From: Balneatrix alpica DSM 16621
Lineage (GTDB): Bacteria > Pseudomonadota > Gammaproteobacteria > Pseudomonadales > Balneatricaceae
DNA length: 64,000 nucleotides
Direction of reading: 5' to 3'
NCBI RefSeq assembly: GCF_000619885.1
Contig: NZ_JHUZ01000015.1
Location: forward strand, 62,001-126,000
Part shown: piece after piece, positions 61,795 through 64,000 of the stretch
How positions within the stretch are numbered: the stretch's first letter is position 1
Layout: each line of letters opens with the position of its first letter
Position numbers and translations under genes: made by a program
The notes under the pieces: model-generated
Told to the model about the DNA's origin: nothing
What the model saw: only the letters and a program-made list of their open reading frames with translations
Databases searched by the model: none

Positions 61795-62811
61795 ATGCGC
61801 AATATTCAACTAGAAAAGTCGGCACAGCTACTTACCCTTCCCGATCTTCAGCTGAAGGACTATGACCATATATACATTTATGGTGCTGGGGAAATCGGCT
61901 CTTACATAAAACAACTCATCACAGCAGACGGTCAAGGTGATAAGTTTCGAGGTTTCATTGAAACATCGCCAAGCCCCAGATCAGAGAGCATATCTCTAGC
62001 CCATCTCCTGACAAAGATTCAGAGTAACACTGCCGTTATCATCGCCTCATCTTACCAGTCCGAAATTTTAGAGGAGATTTTTAAAACAAACGCCACTCCG
62101 AGCTTTGAAATATGGCTTGGAAACCACCTCTTTCAAGACGCGCATTATGTTGTCGACCAAGAGGTGAAAAACTTTATTTTAAATTTATGCCAAAAAAGCG
62201 GAAAAATAATTAATTGCGCAATTGACATTGGAGCCAATGTAGGAAAGTTTTCAACACTACTTGCATTGTTTAGCAAAGAAGTCCATTTGTTTGAGCCCGA
62301 CCCTGACAACTTTGCCATTCTGAAAGCTAGGTTCTGTGAAAAAAGTAAAATTATATTAAATCAGGTTGGTATGTCTGATAAAGCTGGCGAGCTTACCCTT
62401 TATAAAGACCTATTTACCAAAGAGGCTACTTCTACAACCTTTGATGTAAGCGTTTCTGAAAGTTGGTCAACAGAAAGCTTTGTTACTCATACTATTCCTG
62501 TTACGTCCTTGGATGAATATTGCCAGCAACACAAAATTGAGCCTAACTTTATTAAGATTGATGCCGAGGGTTTTGATCTAAAAATTCTAAAGGGCGGCCT
62601 AAAAACCATAAAAAGACATCAACCCATAATCGTTTTTGAAAATACACCATGTCATATACATGAGTATATTCAAGTGCTAGACGAGCTACAGAGAATTTAT
62701 ACTCTTATAAAGCTCTCCACGCAAAGAGAAATAAAAGATTGGAGTTCTTTACAAGTCCATCCCGAACAGGAAAATAGCTCCTATAACTATGCTCTTGTTC
62801 CAAAACATTGA
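61795..62811 (+). CDS. FkbM-family methyltransferase with N-terminal Rossmann-like module
   Basis: A 338-residue protein in two parts. Residues about 20-115 are a Rossmann-like module (HIYIYGAGEIGSYIKQLI, FRGFIETSPSP, TAVIIASSYQSEILEEIF) that matches the stand-alone protein at 60361. Residues about 130-335 are an FkbM methyltransferase: IDIGANVGKFSTLLALF, EVHLFEPDPDNF, TSLDEYC and FIKIDAEGFDLKILKGG. FkbM enzymes O-methylate sugars or polyketides. It is transcribed alone on the plus strand between the sulfotransferase-like gene and the oxygenase gene, and ends at a hairpin. The fusion suggests that the module brings the methyltransferase to a common partner or substrate. Confidence 0.82.
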   Translation: MRNIQLEKSAQLLTLPDLQLKDYDHIYIYGAGEIGSYIKQLITADGQGDKFRGFIETSPSPRSESISLAHLLTKIQSNTAVIIASSYQSEILEEIFKTNATPSFEIWLGNHLFQDAHYVVDQEVKNFILNLCQKSGKIINCAIDIGANVGKFSTLLALFSKEVHLFEPDPDNFAILKARFCEKSKIILNQVGMSDKAGELTLYKDLFTKEATSTTFDVSVSESWSTESFVTHTIPVTSLDEYCQQHKIEPNFIKIDAEGFDLKILKGGLKTIKRHQPIIVFENTPCHIHEYIQVLDELQRIYTLIKLSTQREIKDWSSLQVHPEQENSSYNYALVPKH

Positions 62812-62812
62812 T

Positions 62813-62834
62813 AAGGAGGGCCAGCGCCCTCTTT
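62813..62834. terminator. Probable bidirectional terminator
   Basis: GAGGGC and GCCCTC with a four-base loop CAGC, extended by A-T pairs on the outside and followed on the plus strand by TTT. It lies one base after the FkbM stop and before the converging oxygenase gene. The T-run is short, so termination may be partial. Confidence 0.6.
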
Positions 62835-62839
62835 AAAGA

Positions 62840-64000
62840 TTAAAGAAAATCCTCTGCATATACCACTTCTTGACAAATAACATTTTCCAACAATGCAGAT
62901 ATTTCCTTCTTCCTTCCTATTGGAGTAACAAAAATTACTCGATTTTTATCTGTTGACCGAAGCATGTCATCAGCAGGCAATACTGTTTTGCCAATCTCTT
63001 TACACATCTTAGTGGCCATCCCAACATCTACCACTTCTTCAACCTTTTCAACAATATGAGGTAAAAATATTTTAGCTACACTTCCCAATCCATAAACCCA
63101 CACCTTGTCCTTACTATTTAAGTAAGAAATGAGCGCATGAATTTTATTGAAATATTCTTGCGGACCCCCCCCAAAAACCTCGACTCTCTTCATGTCATCA
63201 CCTAAAAATCCTGAAACCGCACTTTCTTTCTCTAAACTATAAATACAATGCTTTCTTTTAGCGAGCACAGCACTACTTCTAGCAGACCATGGATATATAG
63301 GAATTTTTGAATTTACCCCGGAATCCAAAACTCTTAAATCATTAACAAAGGATGGTCTAATCGTAATTTCGATTGTTGCCCTGAGCTCACCTTTCGTTAC
63401 CGGTGGTTCTCCTTTGTGCACTATGGCAGTCGGATCAAATAGAACCCACCTACCTGGCTGGACTCCCACAAGGGAAATCTCCTGCCCTTTAACTCTTAAC
63501 TTTGTTGTCCCAGATAGTTCATTTAGCTCAGTGAGGTATATCAGAATCTTATAAAAATTTTCTGGAAAATCATCTGTATGCCAACCAAGAGAATAGGAAT
63601 CCTGACTCCGCTGTGGTTGTGGGTACTGCTCCCAGACTCTTGTAGATACAATAGAAAAATTATGCCCTATTTGCTGAGACACAAGTGGCTGCATACTCTC
63701 GAGTACATCACTCAAATGCCAACAGAACTCTTCTGAAAGCAGCTTAAAGGAAAAATTTTTATTTACATAACCCCTTCCCATCCAGTCAAGATTATTAAAA
63801 GAGTAATTTTCTAAGTGGTCCCAGCTACAAAATTTTACTCCATTAAGTTTGTCCACCTGCTCCTTCAATAGCTCCACACTACTTCGGTCAAGGTAATCAG
63901 TATAAAAGCCTCGCTCTTTAAACTCTGACTTACTTGAGCAATCGGTCACACAGCGTCTTAAAAGACAAAAATACTCATTCCAGCTTTTAATGCACTCCAT
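62840..64000 (-). CDS. 2-oxoglutarate/Fe(II) oxygenase-like protein with C-terminal Rossmann-like module
   Basis: The reading frame reaches the right edge, where an ATG sits at 64000-63998; the true start may lie outside. The visible 386 residues contain an oxygenase core (about 80-225) with GWHTDDFPENFY (His-x-Asp), VLFDPTAIVHKGEPP (second His) and ELRATIEITIRP (the Arg for 2-oxoglutarate). The last 95 residues form the Rossmann-like module: VWVYGLGSVAKIFLPHI, VVDVG, VIFVTPIGRKKEI and YAEDFL, very close to the end of the HAD protein at 45269. The substrate is likely a sugar or lipid of the surface glycan. Confidence 0.75.
   Translation of the reverse strand: MECIKSWNEYFCLLRRCVTDCSSKSEFKERGFYTDYLDRSSVELLKEQVDKLNGVKFCSWDHLENYSFNNLDWMGRGYVNKNFSFKLLSEEFCWHLSDVLESMQPLVSQQIGHNFSIVSTRVWEQYPQPQRSQDSYSLGWHTDDFPENFYKILIYLTELNELSGTTKLRVKGQEISLVGVQPGRWVLFDPTAIVHKGEPPVTKGELRATIEITIRPSFVNDLRVLDSGVNSKIPIYPWSARSSAVLAKRKHCIYSLEKESAVSGFLGDDMKRVEVFGGGPQEYFNKIHALISYLNSKDKVWVYGLGSVAKIFLPHIVEKVEEVVDVGMATKMCKEIGKTVLPADDMLRSTDKNRVIFVTPIGRKKEISALLENVICQEVVYAEDFL

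Larger units (their letters stand above)
55416..64000. other. AT-rich segment, probably acquired by transfer
   Basis: From about 55.4 kb to the window end the DNA is clearly poorer in G and C than to the left. Hand count of one 60-base line each gives 33% G+C at 57361 and 62% at 44401. The segment contains the phosphoramidate genes, the sulfotransferase-like gene, the FkbM gene and the oxygenase gene. No IS element or tRNA marks the border at 55.4 kb, which falls between two genes of what looks like one operon. Confidence 0.7.

Overview
The window looks like chromosome of a motile aquatic gammaproteobacterium of the Oceanospirillales/Pseudomonas type. The evidence is a polar-flagellum gene order (fliEFGHIJ, flrBC, hsbA-hsbR-hptB, fliK), a CrbS/CrbR acetate-switch locus and a surface-glycan island. 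The species cannot be named from sequence alone. I see no rRNA, tRNA, insertion sequence, prophage or CRISPR array, and no gene-free stretch longer than about 300 bases.

1-18.1 kb (all minus strand) is one long flagellar and chemotaxis block. In transcription order it runs fliE, fliF, fliG, fliH, fliI, fliJ, a STAS protein, cheY, cheA, cheW, a large transducer with a CheR-docking tail, cheR, cheD, cheB, a small transducer, the HsbA/HsbR/HptB output-control module, and the start of fliK, cut by the window edge. 18.2-33.5 kb is an acetate-uptake and acetate-sensing region: a DEDDh exonuclease, a CBS/DUF294 nucleotidyltransferase, a sodium/solute symporter with its small DUF4212 subunit, the CrbS-like hybrid kinase, a periplasmic-sensor kinase paired with an HD-GYP response regulator, the CrbR-like regulator and acetyl-CoA synthetase. 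33.8-36.4 kb holds the flagellar two-component pair FlrB/FlrC.

36.6-64 kb is a surface-glycan region. It starts with a sialidase-like propeller, a sulfatase and a crotonase. A minus-strand operon follows (FkbH-like enzyme, acyl carrier protein, AAC(3)-like acyltransferase, VOC protein, DUF4910 protein, membrane protein) that looks built to load a small acyl group on a carrier and transfer it. A plus-strand HAD protein has a candidate FliA (sigma-28) promoter. Then comes an apparent 13-gene minus-strand operon entered at 61.7 kb.

The most interesting part is 55.4-60.4 kb. Five consecutive genes match the Campylobacter jejuni capsule pathway for O-methyl phosphoramidate: an L-glutamine kinase (Cj1418 type), a CDP-glutamine hydrolase (Cj1417 type), a phosphoglutamine cytidylyltransferase (Cj1416 type), an APS-kinase-like CDP-amidate kinase (Cj1415 type) and a methyltransferase (Cj1419/Cj1420 type). 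They sit in clearly AT-richer DNA, which suggests horizontal acquisition. Next to them are a sulfotransferase-fold protein, two large transferase-like proteins and heptose-type nucleotide-sugar genes, so a phosphoramidate-decorated glycan is a reasonable prediction. A second unusual feature is a Rossmann-like module of about 90 residues found in four proteins of this island: alone, and fused to a HAD protein, an FkbM methyltransferase and a 2-oxoglutarate oxygenase.

All family assignments come from reading motifs and context; no database search was run.
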